Below, one piece after another: positions 53,538 through 63,100 of a stretch of DNA of 64,000 bases. How positions within the stretch are numbered: the stretch's first letter is position 1; each line of letters opens with the position of its first letter. The stretch is taken from contig DJJR01000046.1 in NCBI GenBank assembly GCA_002434245.1, positions 20,565 through 84,564 of the forward strand. Direction: 5' to 3'. Below the pieces are notes generated by a model, which worked only from the letters and a program-made list of their open reading frames with translations, was not told where the DNA came from and searched no databases. The position numbers and the translations under genes were made by a program. Source of the DNA: Pelosinus fermentans (GTDB lineage: Bacteria; Bacillota; Negativicutes; DSM-13327).

Positions 53538-54545
53538 TTACTTCGATGGCTTTGATTTTGCCAATTCAATGGCTACATCAATAATCATATCTTCTTGTCC
53601 GCCGACAGTTTTTCGTCTGCCTAGCTCTAATAAAATTTCTCTCGCGTCAACGCCAAACTTTTCAGCAGCACGACGGCTGTGCAGCAAGAAGCTTCCATAG
53701 GCTCCAGCATAGCCGATTGCAAGGGAGTCCGAATTAATTGTTTGAGGACGATGCATCAATCCTTCTACCTCTCTGCTTAAATCCATCAATTTATACAAGT
53801 CAGCACCTGTGTTATAACCGCCTTTATTTAATACTGCGATTAATGCTTCCAACTGAGAATTTCCAGAGCCTGCTCCCAGACCGCAAACCGTACCATCAAC
53901 AGATGCAGCACCAGCTTCAATGGCTGTTAATGTATTCCCAACCGCCAATCCAAGATTGTTATGAGCATGAAATCCAATAGGAACTGATAATTCTTTGGAA
54001 ACAAGACCAATTCTAGCCCTTACATCATGAGGTAACATCGCTCCAGCTGAATCTGTAATATACACCGTATCAGCACCGTAGCTTTCAAATAATTTTGCCT
54101 GTTCCAAGACTTTTTCAGGCGGTGCCATATGAGACATCATAAGAAAGCCAATTGCTTCTAATCCGCTCTTTTTCGCAAATTTTATGTGCTGCTCACCAGC
54201 ATCCGCCTCTGTGACGTGGGTAGCAACCCGAACGGTTTTTACACCATATTCCATCGCGACTTCTAAATCTTCTACCGTGCCAATTCCAGGAATTAATAAC
54301 ACTGCCAGTTTTGTCTTTGTTAAAGCTTCTGAAACTGCTTTTAAATATTGTTTTTCAGCCGCTTTGCTAAAACCATATTGAAAAGAAGATCCCCCTAAGC
54401 CATCTCCATGACCTACTTCTATGGTATCTACACCGGCTTCATCCAGCTTGCCAGCAATCATTGCCATTTGCTCTGGAGTAAATTGATGACTGACAGCATG
54501 CATTCCATCTCGTAAAGTGCTATCAATGATGCGTATTGATTTCAT
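53538..54545 (-). CDS. dmpG: 4-hydroxy-2-oxovalerate aldolase
   Basis: 335-residue class II pyruvate aldolase of the DmpG/BphI/MhpE family: cleaves 4-hydroxy-2-oxovalerate to pyruvate and acetaldehyde. STLRDGMHAVSHQF carries the catalytic Arg/Asp/His set, HAHNNLGLAVGNT the metal-binding histidines, and the C-terminal communication domain for acetaldehyde channelling follows. It shares one base with dmpF (TAATG), as expected for the channelling complex. No aromatic ring-cleavage genes are in the window. Confidence 0.93.
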   Translation of the reverse strand: MKSIRIIDSTLRDGMHAVSHQFTPEQMAMIAGKLDEAGVDTIEVGHGDGLGGSSFQYGFSKAAEKQYLKAVSEALTKTKLAVLLIPGIGTVEDLEVAMEYGVKTVRVATHVTEADAGEQHIKFAKKSGLEAIGFLMMSHMAPPEKVLEQAKLFESYGADTVYITDSAGAMLPHDVRARIGLVSKELSVPIGFHAHNNLGLAVGNTLTAIEAGAASVDGTVCGLGAGSGNSQLEALIAVLNKGGYNTGADLYKLMDLSREVEGLMHRPQTINSDSLAIGYAGAYGSFLLHSRRAAEKFGVDAREILLELGRRKTVGGQEDMIIDVAIELAKSKPSK

Positions 54546-55426
54546 TACATAGCCCCCTCGTGTTTTAATTTGGCATACCGCTCCGCTACAGTTACTGCTG
54601 CCGATGTGATAATATCAAGATTCCCAGAGTATTTAGGTAAATAATCTCCGGCCCCTTCGACCTCCACAACCGTCACCACTTTATCACCATCTGCGTAAGG
54701 TGATACTTTAAGCTTATATCCTGGAGCATATTGTTGTACTTTACGTATCATATCTTCTACTGCTTTGATAATATCGGCAATCTTTGCTGTATCACATTTC
54801 GTATAAATTGTATTACGCATCATAATGGGAGGATCAGCAGGATTCAAGATAATAATTGCTTTGGCATCTTGTGCGCCTCCCACTTTAATTAAGGCATTTC
54901 TAGTAGTCTGGGTAAATTCATCAATGTTTTGCCTGGTACCAGGTCCTGCACTTAGACTGCTAAGGGTGGCTACAATTTCCGCATATTCTACAGGCGTAAC
55001 TTGATTGATTGCATTCACAATGGGAACCGTTGCCTGTCCACCACAGGTCACCATATTTACATTGTGTGCAGTTAACAGCTGGCTATCCATATTCACTGCA
55101 GGAACAATATAAGGGCCTACAGCGGCCGGAGTCAAATCTACAGCAAAAATACCAGCTTGTTTCAGCAGCGGAGCATGTTTCATATGAGGATTAGCCCCTG
55201 TAGCATCAAAGGCAATATCAAGATCGCCAAATTCAATTACACCATCAATACCCCGTGTAGTTGTCGCAATACCAGATTCCTCAGCCATTTTCAATCCCTG
55301 TGAGCCGGATACAATACCTGCCATTAGTACCAATTCCAATACGTTACTTCGTTTAATCTTCATCATCAGATCAATACCAATATTACCTGGTCCGATGATT
55401 GCCGCTCTTAGTTTTTTTTGTTCCAA
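54545..55426 (-). CDS. dmpF: acetaldehyde dehydrogenase, CoA-acylating
   Basis: 293-residue partner of DmpG, converting channelled acetaldehyde plus CoA and NAD to acetyl-CoA. The N-terminal Rossmann motif is [11 protein letters not shown]; the catalytic Cys is C128 in [21 protein letters not shown] and [14 protein letters not shown] are family marks. TTG start with AAAGGATGG upstream. First gene of the operon dmpF-dmpG-dehydratase-MFS, behind two GTTC...GAAC operators. Confidence 0.93.
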   Translation of the reverse strand: MEQKKLRAAIIGPGNIGIDLMMKIKRSNVLELVLMAGIVSGSQGLKMAEESGIATTTRGIDGVIEFGDLDIAFDATGANPHMKHAPLLKQAGIFAVDLTPAAVGPYIVPAVNMDSQLLTAHNVNMVTCGGQATVPIVNAINQVTPVEYAEIVATLSSLSAGPGTRQNIDEFTQTTRNALIKVGGAQDAKAIIILNPADPPIMMRNTIYTKCDTAKIADIIKAVEDMIRKVQQYAPGYKLKVSPYADGDKVVTVVEVEGAGDYLPKYSGNLDIITSAAVTVAERYAKLKHEGAM

Positions 55427-55470
55427 AACAAGCCATCCTTTCCATTACTTAAATTTAGAAACAGCGTTCA

Positions 55471-55487
55471 GTACTACATTGTCGAAC
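55471..55487. promoter_or_regulatory. IclR-type operator, copy A
   Basis: GTACTACATTGTCGAAC followed by TCGGTTC. It matches copy B 110 bp away in 14 of 17 positions including the ATTGTCGAAC core, and lies 45-61 bp before the dmpF start. Confidence 0.6.
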
Positions 55488-55580
55488 TCGGTTCATATTA
55501 TTCCACAAAAAAATAATCTTTTATACCATTTTAGTAGAATGAATAATTTATTGTTTAACTTTGCCATGTAAATCACCGTA

Positions 55581-55597
55581 GTTCTATATTGTCGAAC
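55581..55597. promoter_or_regulatory. IclR-type operator, copy B
   Basis: GTTCTATATTGTCGAAC, an inverted repeat GTTC...GAAC with ATA/TAT-type inner symmetry, followed by CAAGTTC. It lies in the 361-bp gap between dmpF and the iclR end, which holds no gene. Confidence 0.6.
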
Positions 55598-55707
55598 CAA
55601 GTTCTGTTTTTTTAATATTATGCTTTTACTTTATCCTAACTAAGGGTTTAGTGTCAATACTAATTTAAGTATTTATTGTAATAAATATTAATTTAGGGGT
55701 GATTATT

Positions 55708-55745
55708 ATTGATTCAGTTGGAGTTATAGCTCCAACTGAATCAAT
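55708..55745. terminator. perfect 16-bp hairpin downstream of iclR
   Basis: ATTGATTCAGTTGGAG and CTCCAACTGAATCAAT around TTATAG, 43 nt past the iclR stop. No long T-run follows on either strand, so termination is likely but not certain. Confidence 0.55.
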
Positions 55746-55787
55746 CCCTTTCTTGACAAATGTATCATTAAACAGATCGGCTGAAGA

Positions 55788-56567
55788 TTACTCCTTATAC
55801 CCCAATCTCATCGAAATTTTCTTAGCTGTCCTTACTACATCTTTCGCAATCTCCTCCATATTGAGCAGACGACTTGATGGTCCAGAAAGACTAATAGCCG
55901 CTATAATTGTGCCTTGGCTATCTTTGACCGGTGCTGCAACACATCCTAGACCCAGCTCAATTTCCTCCATATCAAAACCATATCCTAATTCTCTAGCCTG
56001 ACGAATTTGATCTACCAAAGCTGCCAAATCTACAACTGTATTTTTTGTATATTTTTGTAATTCTCGATTTGCGTACATTTCTTCTATTTGACGCTCACTT
56101 AAGCCCGACAATAAGACTTTGCCAACACCAGTACAATATGCTGGATTTCGACCGCCAATGCGAGATCGAATACCAATAGAGCGAGAGCCATCCACTTTAT
56201 CAATATAAACGACATCTTCCCCCGATAATACTGCAAGATGGACCGTTTCCTGATAATGTAAGGAAAGTTCCCGCAAGTCCGGTAATGCGATTTCTCGTAA
56301 ATCAAGATTTGAAACATAAGCCTGGCCTAATTCAAAAATTCTCAAACCAAGTGAATACTTCCCAGTTACAGAATCTTGCTGCATATAGCCGTACCTTTCT
56401 AAAGTAGCAATCAACCCATGTGCGGTACTCTTGCTTAATTCCATCTTTTTGCTGATTTCAGTTAAACTGATAAGGTTACCATGCTCTGCTACACACTCTA
56501 ATATCTTTAGTGCCCTAAATACAGATTGAATATGCTTTTCCCCTTCACCAAGCTGTTTATTCGTCAT
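55788..56567 (-). CDS. IclR-family transcriptional regulator
   Basis: 259 residues: winged helix (ALKILECVAEHGNLISLTEISKKMELSKSTAHGLIATLERYGYM) and effector domain (DGSRSIGIRSRIGGRNPAYCTGVGKVLLSGL, late GLGCVAAPVKDSQGTIIAAIS). AAGGAAGG precedes the ATG. It sits directly upstream of the dmpFG-dehydratase-MFS operon in the same direction. Copies of one 17-bp operator lie before it and before dmpF, so it probably regulates both. Effector: likely the imported acid or a pathway intermediate. Confidence 0.9.
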   Translation of the reverse strand: MTNKQLGEGEKHIQSVFRALKILECVAEHGNLISLTEISKKMELSKSTAHGLIATLERYGYMQQDSVTGKYSLGLRIFELGQAYVSNLDLREIALPDLRELSLHYQETVHLAVLSGEDVVYIDKVDGSRSIGIRSRIGGRNPAYCTGVGKVLLSGLSERQIEEMYANRELQKYTKNTVVDLAALVDQIRQARELGYGFDMEEIELGLGCVAAPVKDSQGTIIAAISLSGPSSRLLNMEEIAKDVVRTAKKISMRLGYKE

Positions 56568-56586
56568 AAGAATGCAACCTTCCTTA

Positions 56587-56603
56587 GTTCGATATTATAG
56601 AAT
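56587..56603. promoter_or_regulatory. IclR-type operator, copy C
   Basis: GTTCGATATTATAGAAT, the inverted-orientation match to copies A and B (reverse complement of B is GTTCGACAATATAGAAC). It lies 20-36 bp before the iclR start, which fits autoregulation. Confidence 0.55.
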
Positions 56604-56680
56604 CCTGTTTTATCTTTTTTCGACATGACCAATAATATTCCTGCTTTCCTTTCCATTTACCGGGAAATATAGCATCCCTG

Positions 56681-56705
56681 TGGCTCTCTGTATTTACCGT
56701 TCTCC
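56681..56705. repeat. dispersed repeat, copy 5 (fragment)
   Basis: GGCTCTCTGTATTTACCGTT resembles the CTCTGTGTTTAACGTT end of the family. Only one arm is present in the 274-bp gap between iclR and the arginase gene. Confidence 0.4.
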
Positions 56706-56729
56706 GTGAAGACTCTCTATACCGATAAA

Positions 56730-56765
56730 AGAAGAGTCCACTCCTTAATTAAAGTGAACTCTTCT
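56730..56765 (-). terminator. terminator of the arginase gene
   Basis: AGAAGAGTTCACT and AGTGGACTCTTCT pair with one mismatch around a 10-nt loop on the minus strand, followed by TTTTATC. Confidence 0.75.
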
Positions 56766-56841
56766 CATTGTTTTGTGAAATGTATCTCATTGAGAGCCAT
56801 ATAAAAGTCCTAAAGCAACTCTTAGAGCCAAACCTAACTTG

Positions 56842-57789
56842 TTATATTGCTTCAGCGCTTCTTTTTCGATCTGCTCTTTGCACCTGTTTGCTTTTAGCAG
56901 TCTCACCAAATAATGCCCCAATCAGGTTAACGGTCAGACGAGCCGTCATATCATCTTTATCCAGCAATGGATTGACTTCTACAAATTCCGCGGAAATCAG
57001 ATTATCAGCTGCCGCTAATAACCGTACGGCCTGCAGACTTTCTTTATAGCTAAGGCCATTGGCAACGGGAGTCCCTACTCCCGGGAATTCTGCAGGATCA
57101 ATACCATCTACATCAAAGCTCAAATGGATTCCATCACAACGTTCTGATAAATAACGTACTGACTCGGCGATGACCGCTTCTATGCCCAGTCGTTTTACAT
57201 CATTTGCAGTGTACATTTTTATATTTCTTTCCTCAATGAGCTGCTGCTCCCCTTGATCCACATCCCGAGCACCAATCAACACAATATGCTCCGGTTTCAC
57301 TTTTCCCTGGTAGCCTCCAATATTCGTCAAAGCCGAATGACCTAATCCCATACTGGCTGCTAAAGGCATGCCATGAATATTGCCAGTCGGGGATGTTTCA
57401 GGCGTATTCATATCAGCATGAGCATCGTACCAAATGACACCAATATTTTTATAATGTTTTGCAACACCAGCTAATGTCCCCATGGCAATGCTGTGGTCTC
57501 CGCCTAAAACAAGGGGAAAGCGCCCTTCTTGTATAATATTTGAAACCTTTGCTGCCAATTTTTCACTTGAATCAACAAGGGTTTTTACATTTTTAATATT
57601 CTCGCCGCTTTGTCTAAAGCATCCTGTAATGCCAATAGAAAGATTACCTTCATCTACGACATCCTGTCCGATACCTTTTAGACGATCCATTAACCCTGCA
57701 CAACGGATACCCTGCGGTCCTAAGTTGGTACCATAGCGAGTCTGTCCCAACCACATTGGTACACCAACAATCGAAATCTTTCTTTTCAT
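56842..57789 (-). CDS. rocF: arginase family protein, probable arginase
   Basis: Manganese ureohydrolase, 315 residues, expected to split arginine to ornithine and urea. The metal ligands are in GGDHSIAMG, WYDAHADMNTPETSPTGNIHGMPLA and SFDVDGIDPAEFPGVGTPV. SPTGNIHGMPLA is the arginase (not agmatinase) signature. ATG at 57789; upstream in-frame ATG at 57822 has no better site. No urease or ornithine gene is adjacent. Confidence 0.88.
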   Translation of the reverse strand: MKRKISIVGVPMWLGQTRYGTNLGPQGIRCAGLMDRLKGIGQDVVDEGNLSIGITGCFRQSGENIKNVKTLVDSSEKLAAKVSNIIQEGRFPLVLGGDHSIAMGTLAGVAKHYKNIGVIWYDAHADMNTPETSPTGNIHGMPLAASMGLGHSALTNIGGYQGKVKPEHIVLIGARDVDQGEQQLIEERNIKMYTANDVKRLGIEAVIAESVRYLSERCDGIHLSFDVDGIDPAEFPGVGTPVANGLSYKESLQAVRLLAAADNLISAEFVEVNPLLDKDDMTARLTVNLIGALFGETAKSKQVQRADRKRSAEAI

Positions 57790-57852
57790 GAAATTCACTA
57801 TCACCGCCCCAATCTTTTGCATTTTTTTTTGCTGCGAATTTTATTTTAAACC

Positions 57853-57875
57853 TTTCTTGTCTAGTGTGCAAGAAA
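57853..57875. promoter_or_regulatory. palindrome upstream of the arginase gene
   Basis: TTTCTTG (57853-57859) and CAAGAAA (57869-57875) flank a 9-nt centre, 64-86 bp before the arginase start. Possible operator. The rest of the 369-bp gap from 57790 to 58158 holds only the hairpin at 58018. Confidence 0.35.
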
Positions 57876-58017
57876 AGTTTTATAAAATACATAACCTTTA
57901 TTCCCATTTAAGAACAGTCGTGATCCAAGATCATTCAATTACAAAGAATTGCAGCTATTTACGTTAAAAAAATCCAATATTTTCTTGATTACTTTAAATC
58001 TTTATTTTGATTGTATA

Positions 58018-58052
58018 GAAAGCCCATTCCTGTAAGTTCGGAATAGGCTTTC
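58018..58052. terminator. orphan hairpin terminator
   Basis: GAAAGCCCATTCC and GGAATAGGCTTTC pair with one mismatch; TTTTG follows on the plus strand. No gene ends here on either strand, so it may close an unannotated small RNA or insulate the small gene at 58159. Confidence 0.45.
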
Positions 58053-58158
58053 TTTTGTGAAAATAAAAAAATGTACATTTTTTTATTTTCCGGGACAAAA
58101 TAATACTACGTATATAAGTTATTCCTTTTATAAATTACAAAGAAAAGGAGTTCATAAC

Positions 58159-58251
58159 ATGTTGGAACTACAATTAGGATTTTTTGCTCTTCTCTTTATT
58201 GCAGTTTCCCTTTTTTTGCTGCATGTATTACATGGTCTAGGGATGATGTGA
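58159..58251 (+). CDS. 30-residue single-helix membrane peptide
   Basis: ATG at 58159 with AAAAGGAG 8 nt upstream; 30 residues, almost all one membrane helix (FFALLFIAVSLFLLHVLHGLG), with a single acidic residue near the start. Too short for family assignment. A strong ribosome site and clean hydrophobic pattern favour a real gene. Longer upstream frame is not supported. Confidence 0.6.
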   Translation: MLELQLGFFALLFIAVSLFLLHVLHGLGMM

Positions 58252-58281
58252 ACTTCGAAGAACACTATGGTAAGACAAAAA

Positions 58282-58316
58282 ATAAAGAGCCGCCACTTCG
58301 TTGACGAGCTCTTTAT
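58282..58316 (-). terminator. terminator of glnS
   Basis: ATAAAGAGC and GCTCTTTAT form a 9-bp stem with further pairing inside, followed on the minus strand by TTTTTTG, just past the glnS stop. Confidence 0.7.
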
Positions 58317-58319
58317 CTT

Positions 58320-60002
58320 TTACGCTTTTTGCGCTTTTGCCCAGGAATCACGCAATCCTACAATACGATTAAAAACAGGTAACTCTGCCGTAGAATCCTT
58401 CGCATCCAAACAGAAGTAGCCGTTGCGGATGAATTGGTAACGCTGATCAGGGGTAGCTTGAAGTAAGCTAGGTTCTAGCATGCAAGATGTAAGTCTCTCC
58501 AAAGAATTGGGGTTGATATCATCTTTGAAGTCTTTTTCACCTTGATCGGTCTCTTCTTCTGCAAGTAAATACTCAAACAATCGCACCTCAGCCTTAACAG
58601 CCTGGGCAGCAGAAACCCAGTGCAGCGTCCCTTTCACTTTGCGAGTTGCTGTTCCTGTACCACTTTTGGTTTCAGGATCATATGTACAGTGTAATTCTGT
58701 CACTTCACCAGTTTCCGGGTCTTTAATCACTTCTTCACATTTAATAAAATAAGCATTTTTCAGACGCACTTCCTGTCCGGGAGCCAAACGGAAGAATTTC
58801 TTAACTGGGATTTCCATGAAATCATCCTGCTCAATATAGATCTCCCGTGAGAAAGGAATACTACGATTGCCCATATCAGGCTGCTCTGGATTATTCTCGG
58901 TTTCCAGTTCCTCTACCTGCCCTTCCGGGTAATTGATAATGACTACTTTCAATGGACGCAGCACTGCCATCGCTCGCAAAGCCTTACTGTTTAGATCTTC
59001 TCTGATACAATGCTCCAGCATCGCAATATCTACAGTACTATTGCTTTTGGCTACGCCAATGCGTTCACAAAAATCACGAATGGCTTCCGGCGTATAACCG
59101 CGACGGCGCAGCCCAGAAATCGTTGGCATCCGCGGATCATCCCAGCCATCCACCAAACCTTCTTCCACCAGCATCCTAAGCTTTCTTTTACTCATTACCA
59201 GATTGGTAACATTCAACCGTGCAAATTCAATCTGTTGAGGACGGTTTTCCATCTCAAGAGAAGAAATCAGCCAATCATATAATGGACGATGATCTTCAAA
59301 CTCCAAGGTGCAAATGGAATGAGTAATTCCTTCTAAGGCATCGGAAATAGGGTGAGCAAAATCATACATAGGATATATGCACCAGGTATTACCTGTACGA
59401 TGATGTTCAGCTCGCATAATACGATATAAAATAGGATCACGCATATTTACATTTGGCGATGCCATGTCAATTTTGGCTCGCAATACCCTAGAGCCATCGG
59501 CAAATTTTCCGGCTCTCATACCATCAAATAGTTCTAGATTTTCTGCTACCGAACGACTGCGATAAGGGCTGTTTTTTCCTGGTTCAGTCAAAGTCCCCCG
59601 GTATTCCCGCATTTCCTGGGGATTCAAGTCACAAACATAAGCCTTTTCTGCTTTTATCAATTGAACGGCACATTCATAAAGCTGTTCAAAATAGTCAGAA
59701 GCATAAAACATACGATCGTCCCAATCAAATCCCAGCCATTTTACATCTTCTTGAATGGATTCAACATATTCGACTTCTTCCTTACTTGGATTGGTATCAT
59801 CAAAGCGCAAATTACATAAGCCGTTATAATCCTGAGCAATCCCAAAATTAAGACAGATGGACTTTGCATGACCAATATGCAGATACCCATTGGGTTCTGG
59901 TGGAAAACGGGTATGTACCCTCTTATTATTTTTATTGTTCTTCAAATCTTCATTGATAATATTTTCAATAAAGTTTGAAGAAATTGTCGTATTTGTCGTC
60001 AT
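58320..60002 (-). CDS. glnS: glutaminyl-tRNA synthetase
   Basis: Class I synthetase charging tRNA-Gln directly, 560 residues. HIGH-type motif [17 protein letters not shown] near residue 35, KMSKS-type VMSKRKL, the GlnRS stem-binding segment [22 protein letters not shown], and a beta-barrel anticodon domain ending near [11 protein letters not shown]. Most Firmicutes lack GlnRS and use GatCAB transamidation, so this gene suggests ancient transfer into the lineage. AGAAGGGG precedes the ATG. Confidence 0.96.
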   Translation of the reverse strand: MTTNTTISSNFIENIINEDLKNNKNNKRVHTRFPPEPNGYLHIGHAKSICLNFGIAQDYNGLCNLRFDDTNPSKEEVEYVESIQEDVKWLGFDWDDRMFYASDYFEQLYECAVQLIKAEKAYVCDLNPQEMREYRGTLTEPGKNSPYRSRSVAENLELFDGMRAGKFADGSRVLRAKIDMASPNVNMRDPILYRIMRAEHHRTGNTWCIYPMYDFAHPISDALEGITHSICTLEFEDHRPLYDWLISSLEMENRPQQIEFARLNVTNLVMSKRKLRMLVEEGLVDGWDDPRMPTISGLRRRGYTPEAIRDFCERIGVAKSNSTVDIAMLEHCIREDLNSKALRAMAVLRPLKVVIINYPEGQVEELETENNPEQPDMGNRSIPFSREIYIEQDDFMEIPVKKFFRLAPGQEVRLKNAYFIKCEEVIKDPETGEVTELHCTYDPETKSGTGTATRKVKGTLHWVSAAQAVKAEVRLFEYLLAEEETDQGEKDFKDDINPNSLERLTSCMLEPSLLQATPDQRYQFIRNGYFCLDAKDSTAELPVFNRIVGLRDSWAKAQKA

Positions 60003-60124
60003 CCTTGAAACCCCTTCTCGATTTATCGTTTATCTTACTCACATTTCGTCATTTATCGCCCTTTTCCTGCTTATGGCTAACATACAACATGGTATATAGA
60101 TAAAATAACCAAAATCTATAAAAA

Positions 60125-63100
60125 TTAACCAATTTTAAAACAGGCTGTACTGCCTCTTTCTGTTGCCATAACTTCTAAGCGAGCATCTATTCTTTCCTTT
60201 AGTTCAGGAACGTGAGAAATAATCCCCACCAGTCGCCCCCCCTGCTGCAAATCGATTAAAGCCTTGATCGCAAAATCTAAGGATTCTGGATCAAGAGTAC
60301 CAAAGCCCTCATCTACTAAAATTGTATCTAAATGTATGCCGCCTGCATAGGACTGAACAACATCAGCTAAACCCAAGGCTAATGACAAAGATGCTAAGAA
60401 AGTCTCACCCCCGGATAAGGTCCCCACGCCTCTGGCAATGCCTGTATAGTTGTCAAAAACCTCTAGATCCAAACCACCAGCAGCGTTTTTTCTGGCTCGT
60501 TCTAAGGTTCGCTGCAGGGAATAACGGCTGCGGCTCATCATTTTTAAACGCTCATTCGCTGCCACAATTACATTTTCTAATAAGGTTCCCAAGACAAATC
60601 GCTGCAGCGTTAATTTGTGCTCATTGCTGCCGTTAGCCACCTCTGCCAAACGCCCTGCCACAGCATATTGGACCTCCAATGTCCCTAAGGCTTCATCCAC
60701 TTGACTAATCTTTTTCAACCAAGCTTGCTGACGTTTTAGAAGTGCCTCTAGATTCGTATGTGCAGCAAACATATCATTATATCGATGTTGCATAGTTGTA
60801 ACTACTTGCTGCAACCCCAGCATATCCGGTACTTCCAGATTTTCCGCTGCCTGGGCAGCCTGTTCCAGAAACAAAGTGGCTTTACCAAATTCTGAATCAA
60901 AGGCAGCAATTTTCTTTGCAGTAAGACTCATACTCTCTGGACTCTTTTTCGCATTCTCATAGTCTTGCTGATCCACAAATCCAGCTGCTGCTACTCGTTT
61001 TACAAAATAGTTTTGTTCCTCTTCGTATTTTATCTTGCTCTCTGTTAAGCGATAGTTGGTATTTTCCAATAGTGTCTGCTTTTGAGTTACCCGCTGTTTT
61101 CCCTGCTGTACATGCTGCTGGGCTTGTTCCCAGGCTGCTTTATATTGCTCTTGCTTATTTTGGGCAATTTTTAGGGCTGCTGCCAATTTCCCCATCCCTT
61201 GCAGCTCCTCGGGTATCGCCAGACGCCTTTCTGCCACTATGGTTTCTGCGGCTGTAAAAGACTGTTCTGCCTGACGCCACACTTCTTGCACCTGAATGAA
61301 TTCCTTGTGCAGATCTTCATGTTGCTTCCTTAACTGTTCCAACTGTTTGGTTATATTCCTGGCCTGCTCTTCTCCAGCCAAAGCCTGCTCATACTTTTCA
61401 CGCAAAGCCTGAACTCTTAAACCTAACTCTGGCAAAGGTAATGCAGCTTGCTCTTTCAGTTCCCCAGCAAGATCGGCAATCCGTTTTTCCCATGTATCCC
61501 TCTCGGTTTGCAGCAAACGGTGCTGACTGCGGCAGGTATCTCTTTCTTGTTCTACAAATTCCATTTGCTTTTGAGCTGTTTTTAATTGATTTTCCTTCGG
61601 CATGATTCCTCTAGGAGCGGCCAATTTAGGATGATCCGCTGAGCCACAGACAGGGCAGCTCTCCCCTGCTGCCAGGGTGCTTGCCATGAAAGCTGCCTGC
61701 CCTTGCATCCATTCATGCTGCAATGTGGTGAGACTGCTTTTAGCTGCTGCATAGTTTTTCTCAAGCGCTGCCAGCTTCAGCTCCGAAGCAGAAACTTGCT
61801 GCTCAAGCTGGATAAATTTTTTCCTGTGTTCCTCTAAAAGTCTACTTTTCGTAAGCAATCCTTGGGCATGCTGCCATTGTACTTCCCTGCTGCCCACTTC
61901 TAAGGCAAGTTGAACAACTTTCTGTTCTTCCAGGATGATATGGTCCATCTTTTCTTGTATCTTCGTATATTCAAGTTCAACAGCTTCTTTCTTCTTTGCT
62001 GCCTGCTGCAATTCACTTTTTCTGATCGTTGCTGTATTCAAGGCCTTTTCCAGTAGTTTGATTTTATCCTCAATCTGCTGTAAATGGATGATTTGCCGAA
62101 CCAGCTTTTCCCGTTCTTCTTCTTTAGCCGCCTCCATTTCAAACCGCTGCTGCGCTTCTTTCAGCTTCTGCATCTCCATATCCAGCTCAGCCTTATAAGT
62201 CTTACAGTTCTCTTCCAAGGACAGTACCTCCTGAGCATAGTTCGATTGATTCTTTTCTGCATCGAACAAACCCATTGCCGCCGTTGCCCGCAGAAGACCT
62301 GCTCGTTCTTCTTCGATGACCGGCTTTTGCTCCGTAAGCGTTGCAAATAATTGCTCTGCTTTTTGTTTTTCTTGAATTTTCCCTTGTATGATTGCCCCTT
62401 GATTCACAGCCTGTTGAGCGCTTTTTAATTCTTCACTGATACTTTTGATCTGAACGAGTACGTTTTCTACTTCCCTTTCATTTTGCTGTATAGAATCCAG
62501 CAGTTCATACTCTTGCGCTACGCCGGCTTCCTGCAAAATCCACTGACGCTGTTTGCTCTGTTCTTCACTTGCTTTTTTTAGCAGTAGAGCCTTGTCCTTT
62601 AATTTTTCCTCAATCCTTTGATATAGGTCTGTTTTAAATAATGCCTGCATAATTTCTTGCCGTTCATTGGAGTTAGCGGTTAATAATTTACGAAATTCAC
62701 CTTGGGGCAGCAGCACAACTTGACGAAATTGGCTGCTTTTAAAGCCCAGCAGTGTTTCAATCTGCTTCGTAACGTCCAGCCATTTCGCTGCCAGCAAAAT
62801 GGGTTCACCCACTAAAGGCATACTCCACAATTCGGCTTGTGCCAGCATGGTGGTGGTGCCTTCTCCCCGTTTCTTAGGCCGCTCCTGCTCTGGAATTCGT
62901 TTTACTTGATAACAAGCTTCGCCAATCGCAAAATCAAAAATCACTTCTGTAATTACAGCACTATCGGCATGATCACTGCGCATGGATTTTCCTTCACGCT
63001 GCGTGCCGCTGGCATCACCAAACAAGGCAAAGCATATACCATCTAAAATGGTTGTTTTTCCTGATCCTGTAGGGCCATGAATCAAGAAAAATGTCCGATC

